DNA from: Boseongicola sp.
Lineage (GTDB): Bacteria > Pseudomonadota > Alphaproteobacteria > Rhodobacterales > Rhodobacteraceae
DNA length: 64,000 bases
Direction of reading: 5' to 3'
Assembly (NCBI GenBank): GCA_028824715.1
Contig: JAPPCV010000101.1
Coordinates: 1 to 64,000, forward strand
Under the pieces are notes generated by a model. The model saw nothing but the letters and a program-made list of their open reading frames with translations. It did no database searches and was not told the DNA's origin. Shown here in pieces: positions 8,706 through 17,944 of this stretch (positions are counted from its first letter, which is position 1; every line of letters begins with the position of its first letter). Made by a program: the position numbers and the translations under genes.

Positions 8706-10901
8706 ATGAATCATATGAACCTCACCCGACGGAGCTTCATGAAGATCACGACCTCGGCCGCGGGCGGTCTGGCGGTCGGAATTCACTTCCCGTCGATGGC
8801 CGAGGCCAGCGTCGAAGGTGCCGCGGCGGAAATAAACGCCTGGCTGACCATCGACCCCAACAACATCGTCAGCATCGTGACGCCCCAGACTGAAATGGGC
8901 CAGGGTGCGTTCACCGCGGTTCCCATGATGGTGGCAGAGGAACTTGACATACCGTGGGAAAACGTCCGGCATGTCTATGCAAGTGCCAACCGCCATGTGA
9001 ACAATGACAATCTCTACACGACGACGTCCACTGGCGGCTCCACGACGGTTTCACGCCGTCATCCGTACATGATGCAGGCCGGCGCCTCGGCCCGCGAGCG
9101 GCTGCGGGTGGCCGCGGCGAACCGCTGGCAAGTGCCGGTGGACAAGGTGACCGCCAAGCAGGGCTGGCTCACGACGGAGCACGAGGAGCAGGGCACGCTT
9201 CAGGGTTCCTACGGGGAATTCGCGGCCGAAGCCGCAGCCGTCACGCTCGATGAAGAGCCGGCGATCAAGGCCTACGGCGACTGGTGGCTTCTAGGCAGGG
9301 ATGTCCCGCGCCTGGACGTGCCGCTCAAGACCAACGGGACCGCAACCTACCCGATCGACGTGTCCGTTCCCGGCATGGTCCATGCCGCGGCGATGGCCTG
9401 TCCGGTGCCCGAGGGTCGGCTGGTGAGCTACGATTTCGAAGCGGTCAAGGACATGCCAGGCGTCATTGCGGCGGTTGAACTCGAGCAGGTCAAGGATGTG
9501 CCTGCCTTCACCGACCTGCGCAGCGGCGTCGCGATCGTGGCCGACAGCTGGTATCAGGCACAGAACGCCTTGGCGGTCATGCCCGTAGTCTGGGACTACG
9601 GCCGGGGCGCCTCGATCAGCACCGAAAGCCAGATGGCCGAGGCGATGCAGCTGATATCGCAGCCCGGGGCTCTTGTCCTCAACGAGGACGGCAATGTCGG
9701 CCGCAGGCTGGACCGTGGCGTGAACCACGATGCGGTGCACGGGATCATTGAGGCTTCTGCCAGCCAGGTGACCGGCGAAGTCTACTACCGGCCGTTCGAA
9801 ACACACGCGACAATGATGCCCCCCTGTGCCGTGGCAGACGTGAAGGACGACAGGGTCGACGTCTGGACGTTTACCCAGGACATCGCCCGTTCGCTGAACG
9901 AGGTTGCCGACCAGCTGGGGCGCGGCACCGAGAACGTGTTCCTGCACCAGACCTATCTGGGCGGCGGCTTCGGTGGCGGCTACAACATGGACGTGCACCG
10001 GCAGGCAGCCGCCATTTCGGCGGCGGTCGGGCGTCCGGTCAAGGTGGTCCGCTCGCGCGAGGAAGACATCGCGCAGGACAGCCAGCGCCCGCCTGTCTGG
10101 GGGACCTACAAGGCCGCGCTTGGCGAGGATGGCCTTCCCGAAGCCCTTGTCACCCACTTCGTGGGCGACGAGAAGTTTCCCGCCTTCTCGCAGCGCGGTG
10201 TGGCCAACATGCCCTACCTGGTGCCGAACCGCCGCCACGAGTACAGCGTGGTCCAGAACCATATCCCGATCGGCTATCACAGGGCGCCGGGAGCCAACTC
10301 CACCGGGTTCATCGTCGAGCAAATGGTCGATGAACTGGCCCAGGCCGGCGGCTGGGATCCGCTGGAGTGGCGGATCAAGATGACCGAGGGCAACGAGCCT
10401 TGGCAGCGCGTGCTGCTGGCGATGAAGGAGAAGTCCGGCTGGACGACCGACATGGGCCGGGGTGAAGGCATGGGGCTTGCGGTGGTCGCATCGCACGGCA
10501 CCGTTGCCGGTTGCGTCGCCACCGTGGCGGTCAGCCGCCGTGGCCAGATCTTCATCGACAAGCTGGACTTCTACATCAACAGCGGCTACGTCATCAATCC
10601 GCTGGCCGCGCGCGAACAGGCCGAAAGCTCGGCGATCTGGGAAATGTCCCACGCCATGTTCGGTGGTCTCGTCATCCGTGACGGCCGGATCGTGAACACG
10701 AACTTCGACAGCTACCAGATGATGAAGATGGCGGATACGCCTCCCGAGATCGTGGTGCATCTGGAGATGTCGGAGGACCAGTGGTGGGGAGGCCTGGGGG
10801 AGCCGACCGGTCCGCCGACCCCGCCCGCGGTCGCCAACGCGATCTTCTACGCGACCGGCACGCGGGTCCGCTCCACGCCGCTGGCAAATGCGGAACTGTG
10901 A
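8706..10901 (+). CDS. Molybdopterin-binding subunit, IorB/aldehyde oxidoreductase type, Tat-exported
   Basis: A 731-residue molybdenum-cofactor subunit. A Tat signal (LTRRSFMKITTSAAGG) begins at about residue 4. Visible family motifs are QTEMGQGAFTAVP, GGGFGGGYNMD and YHRAPGANSTGF; E699 in GLGEP is the expected catalytic glutamate. It lacks the FAD domain, as usual for the two-subunit type that donates to a cytochrome. The triheme cytochrome at 5.3 kb is a plausible partner. The substrate (aldehyde or N-heterocycle) cannot be told. The start is at 8706, after GAGGGAGA. Confidence 0.85.
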   Translation: MNHMNLTRRSFMKITTSAAGGLAVGIHFPSMAEASVEGAAAEINAWLTIDPNNIVSIVTPQTEMGQGAFTAVPMMVAEELDIPWENVRHVYASANRHVNNDNLYTTTSTGGSTTVSRRHPYMMQAGASARERLRVAAANRWQVPVDKVTAKQGWLTTEHEEQGTLQGSYGEFAAEAAAVTLDEEPAIKAYGDWWLLGRDVPRLDVPLKTNGTATYPIDVSVPGMVHAAAMACPVPEGRLVSYDFEAVKDMPGVIAAVELEQVKDVPAFTDLRSGVAIVADSWYQAQNALAVMPVVWDYGRGASISTESQMAEAMQLISQPGALVLNEDGNVGRRLDRGVNHDAVHGIIEASASQVTGEVYYRPFETHATMMPPCAVADVKDDRVDVWTFTQDIARSLNEVADQLGRGTENVFLHQTYLGGGFGGGYNMDVHRQAAAISAAVGRPVKVVRSREEDIAQDSQRPPVWGTYKAALGEDGLPEALVTHFVGDEKFPAFSQRGVANMPYLVPNRRHEYSVVQNHIPIGYHRAPGANSTGFIVEQMVDELAQAGGWDPLEWRIKMTEGNEPWQRVLLAMKEKSGWTTDMGRGEGMGLAVVASHGTVAGCVATVAVSRRGQIFIDKLDFYINSGYVINPLAAREQAESSAIWEMSHAMFGGLVIRDGRIVNTNFDSYQMMKMADTPPEIVVHLEMSEDQWWGGLGEPTGPPTPPAVANAIFYATGTRVRSTPLANAEL

Positions 10902-10907
10902 CGAAGT

Positions 10908-10928
10908 CCGGAGCCCGATGGGCTCCGG
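10908..10928. terminator. Hairpin downstream of the Mo-enzyme operon (first of two)
   Basis: CCGGAGCCC and GGGCTCCGG pair perfectly around a 3-base loop, starting 7 bases after the stop codon. There is no T-run, so it may be a weak terminator or a 3' end stabiliser. Confidence 0.45.
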
Positions 10929-10960
10929 GCAGGCCCGTCCTCCCTCTCGGGCGAAAGATC

Positions 10961-10985
10961 GGAAGGAGCCGGTGCGGCTCCTTCC
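10961..10985. terminator. Hairpin downstream of the Mo-enzyme operon (second of two)
   Basis: GGAAGGAGCC and GGCTCCTTCC pair perfectly (10 bases) around a 5-base loop. Together with the hairpin at 10908 it forms a double structure between two genes on the same strand. No T-run follows. Confidence 0.45.
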
Positions 10986-11081
10986 CATTGCATCGGAGCG
11001 CGCCCTCAGAATGCCGTCATGGCCGGATCCGGCGGCGATGACCATGAGCCGTCTTCTTCCAGACGTGAGTGACCGACGCCC

Positions 11082-11636
11082 TTGAAAGCGGTTCCGGCAG
11101 CGGCGCTTCTTGCGGTTTTGCCAATCCTTGCATGGGCTTGGGATCCGGACGACCTGAACCGGTTTCGGAGCACGCTGACCTGCATGTCCTGCGACTTGAC
11201 CGGCGCAAACCTCGTCAAGGCCGACCTGCGGGCGTCGAACCTTGCCGGAAGTGACCTGACCGGTGCCCGGCTGTCCTACGGCATTCTGATCGGTGCAAAC
11301 CTGTCGGGGGCGACGCTGACTGGGGCCGACCTCCGGGGGGCAAACCTCTTCTATGGCCTGCTGGATGGCGCCAGGCTGGACGGCGCCGACCTGACCGGAG
11401 CCATATTGACCGGGGCGACGCTGGCCCGGGCCGATCTGACCGGGACGGATCTGGGAGGCGCGAACCTGTTCTCGGCCAACCTCGCCGGTGCAATCATGCA
11501 CAGGACCGATCTTGGGCGTGCATCGCTTGCGCGGGCCAATCTGAGCGGCACGGAGATTGAACACACCACGCTCGACAACGCGACCTTGTGCGAGACGCTG
11601 ATGCCGGACGGACGTCGTGCGGACAGGGACTGCTAG
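11082..11636 (+). CDS. Secreted pentapeptide-repeat protein, cysteine-capped
   Basis: 184 residues: a signal peptide (about 1-19), a CMSC pair, then about 25 pentapeptide repeats of the A(D/N)LxG type that fold as a right-handed square beta-helix. It ends with ATLCETLMPDG and a terminal cysteine. The start is a TTG; no ATG is available in frame before the signal peptide. It overlaps the next gene by 20 bases, which suggests they are co-expressed. The paralogue at 17.5 kb has the same cysteine caps. Pentapeptide proteins are usually cytoplasmic, so export is notable. Its function is unknown. Confidence 0.75.
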   Translation: MKAVPAAALLAVLPILAWAWDPDDLNRFRSTLTCMSCDLTGANLVKADLRASNLAGSDLTGARLSYGILIGANLSGATLTGADLRGANLFYGLLDGARLDGADLTGAILTGATLARADLTGTDLGGANLFSANLAGAIMHRTDLGRASLARANLSGTEIEHTTLDNATLCETLMPDGRRADRDC

Positions 11637-13761
11637 GAGCTGGCTGCTGCGCGCCTGGCGACTGCCGGGGTTCCTGGCGCTCGCGCTCGGGGCCTGGCTT
11701 GCCGGCCCGACACCGACATGGGCACAAGGTGACGCAAGCGAGACGCCATCGCTGCTTGACCGACTGACTCCTGAGGTGATGTCCGCGGTCTTTCCCGGAA
11801 TCACCCGGCTGGAAATGGTCGACGACGACGGGCCTGTCGCCGCCGCCGCCTATCGCAGGGAGGAGATGGCGGGCTATGTCTTTTCCACCCTCGATGTGCT
11901 GCGTGCTCCGGGCTATTCGAGCACGCCCTTCGATGTCGTGGCGGGTGTCACGATGGGCGGCCGGATCACGGGCGCGGCGGTCCTGTTCCACCGCGAACCC
12001 TACCTGATCAACGACACCCGCCGCACGGCGCTTCTCGTCACCTTTCTGCAAGCCATCGAAGGCAGCGAAGCGCGGCTCGGGGCCGAAAGCGGACTGCCGC
12101 CGGACTTCGTTGCCGGGGCGACCATATCCGCACGTGCCATGCGAAACGCGGTCCAGGAAGGCGCTCGCATGGTGCTGCGCTATCGCACCGAGGAGATCCT
12201 GGTCACCGAGCCGACCATCGACATGGTCAACTTCAGGCCAATGAGCCCGGCGGAGCTTGTCGCTGACGGCGGACTGGCCCTTGCGCATGTTTCGAACGCG
12301 AAGCTGGCCGAGGCGATGGCACGCGCCGGGATGGGCGACCTGCTGCCCGAGGTGCCGATGTCGGGCGGACCGGACGACACCTACATCAGCTTCGTGACCG
12401 GCTATGGCAACGCGCCAAAGGTCGGGCGCAACGGCGCCGGGCTGGAACCCTATGACGAACTGATCAATGGCTGGCCCACGGGCACCCAAGGCATCTTCGT
12501 CGCGACGCTCGGCGGCGTCTACGACCACCGCGGCACGCGGTACAACAACCTGTCCAACGGTTTCCTGCTGGATCGAGTGAAGGTCACGCAGGGCAAGCGC
12601 GACTTCAGATTCACCAAGGCGGACATGATCGTGACGCGCGGCAAGATCGCAGACATCCTGGTGCTGCCACCCGACAGCGGCTTCGATCCGATGCAGCCCT
12701 GGCGCGCGGACCTCTTCGCGTCCGCGGTGAGACCAGACGGGGAATTGGAACGGTTCGTGCTGGCCGGTCTCGACTACACCCTGCCCGGCTCCATGATCCT
12801 CATGCCTGAACCGGAGTCACTCCCGGTCTGGGTCGAACCTTGGGCGGACGGCATCCACGACATCGCGATCCTCTCCACGGCTCTCGCGCTGCTGACTGCG
12901 CTTCTGGCGTTTCAGGCGCAGCTGGCCCGGCGGCGCCGGTTGCACCGATGGCTCAGGACCTCGTTCCTGGCGTTCACGCTGGTCTGGATCGGCTGGATCG
13001 CCAGCGCGCAGCTTTCCGTCGTTCACCTCTTGAACTATCTCAAGGCACCCTTCGTGAACCTTGACCTTGCGTTCTATCTGGCCGAGCCGCTGATCGTGAT
13101 CCTTGCGGGATACACCGCAATCTCGCTTGTCCTGCTGGGACGCGGCGTCTTTTGCGGCTGGCTGTGCCCGTTCGGGGCCCTGCAGGACCTGCTGGCACAG
13201 GCAGCCCGGACCCTGAACCTGCCGCAGTGGACTCCCTCCATGCCCGTGCAACGCGTCCTTTGGAAGGGAAAGTACGTTGCGCTTGGGGTGATCCTGCTGC
13301 TTGCCGTCGTCGCCCCGGATGCCGCGACCGTCGCCGAGGAAGTCGAACCCTTCAAGACAGCGATCACGGCCGTGTTCGTGCGCGGCCTGCCCTATGTCGC
13401 CTATGCCGTCGTGCTCCTGGTGATCGGGCTCTTTGCAGAGCGCGCGTTTTGCCGTTTCCTCTGCCCGCTCGGGGCCGGGCTTGCCCTCCTCGACCGGCTG
13501 CACCTGTTCGAGCTTCTCAAGCGTCGCCCGGAATGCGGCAATCCGTGCCAGCTGTGCGAGCGTTCCTGTCCCGTCAAGGCCATCGAGCCCTCCGGAAAAG
13601 TCGTCACGGCTGAGTGTTTCCAGTGTCTCGACTGCATGGTCGAGTACTACGACGACCGGCGGTGCCCGCCCTTGGCGCAGCTGCGGAAGGAACGGGAACA
13701 GGCTGCAGGGTTCCGCCCCGTCCTCAAGTCGGCAGGCGCAGATTCAGGGGTGCCGGCGTGA
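11617..13761 (+). CDS. NosR/NirI-like membrane flavoprotein-polyferredoxin
   Basis: 714 residues. Signal peptide (about 15-36), then a periplasmic FMN-binding domain with the flavinylation motif AGATIS (T169 is the likely FMN-bearing threonine). About five membrane helices (410-610) follow, with the CGWLCP and CRFLCP motifs typical of NosR. A C-terminal ferredoxin-like part has CGNPCQLCERSCP and CFQCLDC. NosR moves electrons across the membrane to nitrous oxide reductase; no nosZ is present here, so its partner is unknown. GTG start inside the pentapeptide gene. Its stop overlaps the apbE start (GTGA). Confidence 0.85.
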   Translation: MRTGTARSWLLRAWRLPGFLALALGAWLAGPTPTWAQGDASETPSLLDRLTPEVMSAVFPGITRLEMVDDDGPVAAAAYRREEMAGYVFSTLDVLRAPGYSSTPFDVVAGVTMGGRITGAAVLFHREPYLINDTRRTALLVTFLQAIEGSEARLGAESGLPPDFVAGATISARAMRNAVQEGARMVLRYRTEEILVTEPTIDMVNFRPMSPAELVADGGLALAHVSNAKLAEAMARAGMGDLLPEVPMSGGPDDTYISFVTGYGNAPKVGRNGAGLEPYDELINGWPTGTQGIFVATLGGVYDHRGTRYNNLSNGFLLDRVKVTQGKRDFRFTKADMIVTRGKIADILVLPPDSGFDPMQPWRADLFASAVRPDGELERFVLAGLDYTLPGSMILMPEPESLPVWVEPWADGIHDIAILSTALALLTALLAFQAQLARRRRLHRWLRTSFLAFTLVWIGWIASAQLSVVHLLNYLKAPFVNLDLAFYLAEPLIVILAGYTAISLVLLGRGVFCGWLCPFGALQDLLAQAARTLNLPQWTPSMPVQRVLWKGKYVALGVILLLAVVAPDAATVAEEVEPFKTAITAVFVRGLPYVAYAVVLLVIGLFAERAFCRFLCPLGAGLALLDRLHLFELLKRRPECGNPCQLCERSCPVKAIEPSGKVVTAECFQCLDCMVEYYDDRRCPPLAQLRKEREQAAGFRPVLKSAGADSGVPA

Positions 13762-14720
13762 CCCCTTCGCGACGCCGAACCCTGCGGATACTCGCCGCCG
13801 GCTTGGCGGTGCCGCTGGGCGTTCTCGGACTGCAATCGACCCAAGGCCTTCCACGGCCCGTGCGCTGGCATGGCGAGGCACTGGGAGCGGTGTCGGCCAT
13901 GACGCTTTGGAGCGTCGACCCGGCACGCGCCAGCCGCGCCCTTCGGCGCATGCAAATCGAGATCGCGCGGTTGGAATCCATCTTCAGCCTGTTTCGACCG
14001 GACAGCGAACTGTCCCGCCTGAACCGGGAGGGGCGGCTCGAACGCCCCTCGCGCGACTTTGTCGAAGTTCTCGATCTGAGCCGCCGGATCGCCGAGGCAA
14101 GCCGGGGGGCGTTCGACCCTACGATTCAGCCGCTCTGGGCCCTTCACGCCGGCAGCAAGGCACCCGATCCGAGACTGGTCGCGGGCGTTTTGCCTCTCGT
14201 CGACTACACGTGCCTGACCGCACGCCGCGGCGTCATTCAATTCGGGCGCCCAAACATGGCCGCAAGCCTGAACGGCATTGCGCAAGGGTACGTCACCGAC
14301 CGGATCACTGAGTTGTTGGGCAATGAAGGTTTCGAATGCGCGGTGATCGAACTGGGAGAAACCCGTGTTCTTGGCCGGGCGCCAGATGGCCAACCTGTCT
14401 CGATCGGGCTCGTGAATCCGAATGCACCTGCTCGCATTTCGAGCCAGGTGGCACTTGCCGACGAAGCGCTATCGGTCTCGGGCGGCTACGGCCAGGTGCT
14501 GCCGGACGGCACCGGCAACCACCTGTTCGACCCCCGCAGCGGCCTGAGCGCAAGAAGCTTGTCACAGGTTGCCGTGGTCGCGCCGAAGTCGGCCTTGGCC
14601 GACGCGCTGTCGACAGCGATTTGCGTCGCCGGGGAAGGGGCCGCACAGGCAATCCTGTCCACCGTACCAGGCACGCAGGCGATCCTGACGCGACCGGACG
14701 GGACCAGCGTCGAGGTCTAG
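13758..14720 (+). CDS. apbE: FAD:protein FMN transferase ApbE/NosX
   Basis: A 320-residue ApbE-family enzyme that attaches FMN to a threonine in exported flavoproteins. An N-terminal signal with twin arginines (RRRTLRILAAGLA) indicates export. The region LESIFSLFRPDSELSRLN and the ASLNGIAQGYVTD motif are typical; so is the late DALSTAICVAG stretch. It is coupled by a 4-base overlap to the NosR-like gene, whose AGATIS motif is the obvious target. Its stop codon shares the CTAG at 14717-14720 with the stop of the convergent gene. Confidence 0.88.
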   Translation: MTPSRRRTLRILAAGLAVPLGVLGLQSTQGLPRPVRWHGEALGAVSAMTLWSVDPARASRALRRMQIEIARLESIFSLFRPDSELSRLNREGRLERPSRDFVEVLDLSRRIAEASRGAFDPTIQPLWALHAGSKAPDPRLVAGVLPLVDYTCLTARRGVIQFGRPNMAASLNGIAQGYVTDRITELLGNEGFECAVIELGETRVLGRAPDGQPVSIGLVNPNAPARISSQVALADEALSVSGGYGQVLPDGTGNHLFDPRSGLSARSLSQVAVVAPKSALADALSTAICVAGEGAAQAILSTVPGTQAILTRPDGTSVEV

Positions 14721-16090
14721 CGGGCCAGGGCCGCAAGCCCGGCAAGCGCGATGGCGCGGAACATCGGGTCGTCCAAGGTTCCGGCTATCGCGATGGCTGT
14801 GTCAAGGTCGCCGGCACGCGCCCGCGCCAGGACCACTGCCGTCACCAGTTCCTCGGCGTCGGCGCGCCCGGCGAATTCCGCCACCAAGGCCAATGCCCGG
14901 CCGGTCTTGCCTTCCGTCGCCAATGTCACCGCGATGGCGCGAACCGCGTCGAACCGCTTGCTTCGATTGCCAATGCTGGCCACCATGTCAAGCGCCGCCC
15001 TCGATCGGTCGGTCCTGGCGAATTCGCGGGCGACCATCGAACGTGCACGGTCGAGATCCTCGATCACCGCGATTTCGGAAAGTGTTGCAACGCTGTCGTC
15101 GTAGGCGCCCATCATGGCTTGCCGTTCGGCAAGCGCGGCAAGCGCGGCACCATCGCCATAGGCCTCCTGAATTGCGCGCGCCATCTTCAGCGCGCCTCCG
15201 AAATCACCAGCGGCCGCCATGCCACCGGCGATTGCAACCATCGCCTCGTGATCACCGTAGGACGCCTCGATTCGCCGCGCCGTGGTCAAAGCCGCCTCGA
15301 TGTTCCCCTGCGCCACCTGCTCCGTCGCTATGCCAGCCATGGCGCGCGCCCGACCGGCAACATCGGGAATTGCGTGCGCAGTCTGCAATCCGGCTTCGAT
15401 GTCCCCGCTCTGCGATTGTATCCTGGCAATTCTCGCCAGCGCTTCGTAAAACCAGTAGTGGTCGAACCTGTCGCTGCGCGCGACCAGCCCGCTGGCGATC
15501 TTGAAACGGCTTTGATCGGCGGTGAACCAATAGTCCATGCCAATCCGCGCCGCCGCGTGCATCGCGGCGGGAATGTCGCCCGACCGCGCCACCGAAACCG
15601 CGATCGCCGCCTGCGCCTCTGATCTGCGAAACGGATTGTTGATCGCCACAACGGTGTCGAATGCCTCGTCGATCAGGCCCCGGGCCGCAAGTTCGACCGC
15701 AAGTGTTTCGAGCGCAAGATCCCTGGCCGAGCGGTTGCGTGCGTCGACAATCTCCATCGCGATCTCGAAGGCCGTGTCGAATGCCCCCTGCCGTGCGGCC
15801 GCCCGGACGATTTCGGCTTCGGCCTCGGCCATCGTGACGGGGTTTTCGATCAGCCCCGCCTCTTGAACGGCCTCTTCCATTCGCCCCAACTCGGCCAACG
15901 CCGCCGCGATCGCGAAATGCGCCTCGTCGCGCTGCAATTGCCGGCCCAGATCCTCTGTCGCCTCCCGGGCGGCGTGCAGCAGGCAATCCGCAGTCGCGGG
16001 CGCACACTTGATCGGAGAACCGTGCACGACCATGCCACCGAACCCGACGGAAAGCATGCCAAGCACCAAGGCATGTCGGAATGGCCTCAT
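14717..16090 (-). CDS. Periplasmic alpha-helical repeat protein, TPR/HEAT-like
   Basis: 457 residues. A signal peptide (about 1-24) is followed by roughly 11-12 helical repeats of about 35 residues, with recurring A.. (G/A)D..AA(L/M)..A..I patterns such as SGDIEAGLQTAHAI and QGNIEAALTTARRI. Such solenoids bind proteins rather than catalyse. The ATG at 16090 was chosen because the signal peptide starts there; the frame continues upstream to 16321 without signal-like sequence. It converges with apbE and shares its stop. No specific family was recognised. Confidence 0.7.
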   Translation of the reverse strand: MRPFRHALVLGMLSVGFGGMVVHGSPIKCAPATADCLLHAAREATEDLGRQLQRDEAHFAIAAALAELGRMEEAVQEAGLIENPVTMAEAEAEIVRAAARQGAFDTAFEIAMEIVDARNRSARDLALETLAVELAARGLIDEAFDTVVAINNPFRRSEAQAAIAVSVARSGDIPAAMHAAARIGMDYWFTADQSRFKIASGLVARSDRFDHYWFYEALARIARIQSQSGDIEAGLQTAHAIPDVAGRARAMAGIATEQVAQGNIEAALTTARRIEASYGDHEAMVAIAGGMAAAGDFGGALKMARAIQEAYGDGAALAALAERQAMMGAYDDSVATLSEIAVIEDLDRARSMVAREFARTDRSRAALDMVASIGNRSKRFDAVRAIAVTLATEGKTGRALALVAEFAGRADAEELVTAVVLARARAGDLDTAIAIAGTLDDPMFRAIALAGLAALAR

Positions 16091-16399
16091 CCCAGTTGCA
16101 CCTGCCTTCGATTCCACCGGGTTGACAATAGCCCGAATCCGCGGCTCGCCGATAGATGACTGCAATCGGCAAGACTGTCGAATTCGAAGGGGTTGCCCCT
16201 GGTCTATGCGTGACTGCGTGAATCCCTGCTGAAAGAGACTGGCGGACACGGGGCTGAGCCATGAAGGTGCAGGATTCCGGACGAATCGCCGACGGCACGG
16301 AATGCACCTGGCCATTGGCACGACCTGGCATGATCTCCATGGGACCCTGAAGACGGCACTTCATTGCGTGCCCTGCACTGGCCGGATTTGTACCAACGG

Positions 16400-17330
16400 G
16401 ATGCAGTCGGGGCGAACGAAGAAAGGCCCCGCCGTCGCTTCAGGCAGATCGAGCACGGCATCCCGAGCCACGACGCCCGCCAGTCGTCGATGTCCAGGGT
16501 TCTCGAACCTTAGTGCCTTCAGTGGGCGCTTCTCCACCTTGCCGCGGCATGGGGCGGACATGATCGCGATCGACGGCAAGGCGCTGCGGCGATCCCTCAA
16601 GGCCGCCTTGAACCGCTCTCCCCTGCACGTCGTCAACGCCGTCGCCGCCAAGGTGCGCCAGGCGCTCCGCCGGGTCCGTGCGGCCGGCAAGTCCAACGAG
16701 ATCATGGCGATGCCGGGGCCGTTCGACGTCGAAGGCAGCTCGGTGACTGCTGACGCGATGCACATGCGGTGGATGACAGCCGGGGACATCGCGAAGAAGG
16801 GCGGCAACTTCGTCCTTTCGCCGACGCGCAGCCCGGAGACGTTTCACGACGATGCCCGACCCCAAGTGGCGGACCATGAGGGCGCGGGGAAGATGTTGCG
16901 CTGCAACGCCGTGAGCAAGAGCCGTGGGCGCATCAAGATCCGCGATGCGACCACCTGCCACGATGCGACACGCTGCAGTGGACCTGCAACACCGGCCGGT
17001 CCTTCGGGCCATCGGAAGGGCCAAGGCGACTCGGGAGACGAAAAGGGGCACGGAGCAAGGAGTCGCGCCGCCTCCTTCCCAACGAAAGGCTCGGTACGGA
17101 GCGGTTCCTCAAGATGTCGAGCTCGCATTTGGCGGCAGAGAATTCGCTTCATGGGATCCTCGAGCCGACAGTTTCACTGGACGCCAAGCAGCCAAGGTCT
17201 TGCAGATGGCCTCCGCGACCGGACGGAAAACGGTCCCGGAAGCCTGACGTTGATGCGGAATCTGGCACTGAACCTCGCGCGGCTTGACGAACGAAGGGGA
17301 GTGCCGTCGGTGTGCTGAAATCCGAAGGCC
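16400..17330 (+). pseudogene. ISAs1-family transposase fossil
   Basis: Broken remains of an ISAs1-type DDE transposase in at least three frames. One frame reads RQIEHGIPSHD near 16440, the usual N-terminal landmark. Another starts at 16560 with MIAIDGKALRRS, then GKSNEI, TADAM and KKGGNFVLS. Near 17140 AENSLHGILE appears in a third frame, and MRNLALNLARL (about 17253-17285) closes the match. No intact reading frame remains, and terminal inverted repeats were not identified. The edges are approximate. Confidence 0.75.
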
Positions 17331-17505
17331 AGCGGCGACGACGACCTGCTTCCGAAACTTGTCTGTTCCGCGGCACGCCTCCCAATTGATGCAGAGCCCC
17401 TAAAAATCCAAAGGCGATGGTCCTGCCACAATCCGTTGGAAACCCTTTGTTCCTGTCTCTCCGGCGGGTATGATCCATTGACAAAGCGTGCAAGCGAGGT
17501 GCGAC

Positions 17506-17913
17506 ATGCATCCGATTCTGCCCGGTCTCGTTCTTGCCCTGATCCCGACAGGCCTCGCTGCCTGGGACGAAAGCGCAGTGGCGCAACTCAAGGACACAGG
17601 GCGATGCGAGGGATGCGACCTGACGAAGGCGGATCTCAGGTGGGCAGCGGTTTATGCCGCGGAACTGGGAGGTGCGCCAAATCTGGTCAACGGCGTGTTG
17701 GACGGGTCTGATCTGTCCGGCGCGAACCTGTATGGCGCGAACCTCGAAGGAACCAGCCTGCGTGATGCCAACCTGACCGGTGCCGACCTGTCTTGGTCGG
17801 TCATGTTCGGCACGGACCTCACCGGAGCCGACCTGACCGGCGCCAAGCTAACGGGCATTGCCTTCTGCGACACGATCATGCCCGATGGCAGCAAGAACGA
17901 TGCCCAATGCTAG
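17506..17913 (+). CDS. Second secreted pentapeptide-repeat protein, cysteine-capped
   Basis: 135 residues with a signal peptide (about 1-19), a CEGC pair, about 14 pentapeptide repeats and the tail AFCDTIMPDG ending in a cysteine. The N-cap (CxxCDLT) and tail (C.T.MPDG...C) match the protein at 11.1 kb, so the two are paralogues. The ATG at 17506 follows a GAGGT site; an upstream frame start at 17488 lacks one. It lies just after the ISAs1 fossil. Confidence 0.75.
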   Translation: MHPILPGLVLALIPTGLAAWDESAVAQLKDTGRCEGCDLTKADLRWAAVYAAELGGAPNLVNGVLDGSDLSGANLYGANLEGTSLRDANLTGADLSWSVMFGTDLTGADLTGAKLTGIAFCDTIMPDGSKNDAQC

Positions 17914-17944
17914 CGCGATCGTGCCGGATGCAGTCCGATTTCTC

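Noticed and set aside
9291-11804. An 837-codon minus-strand frame
   Set aside because: Antisense to the Mo subunit, pentapeptide and NosR-like genes, which have clear motifs; long antisense frames are common at this GC content.
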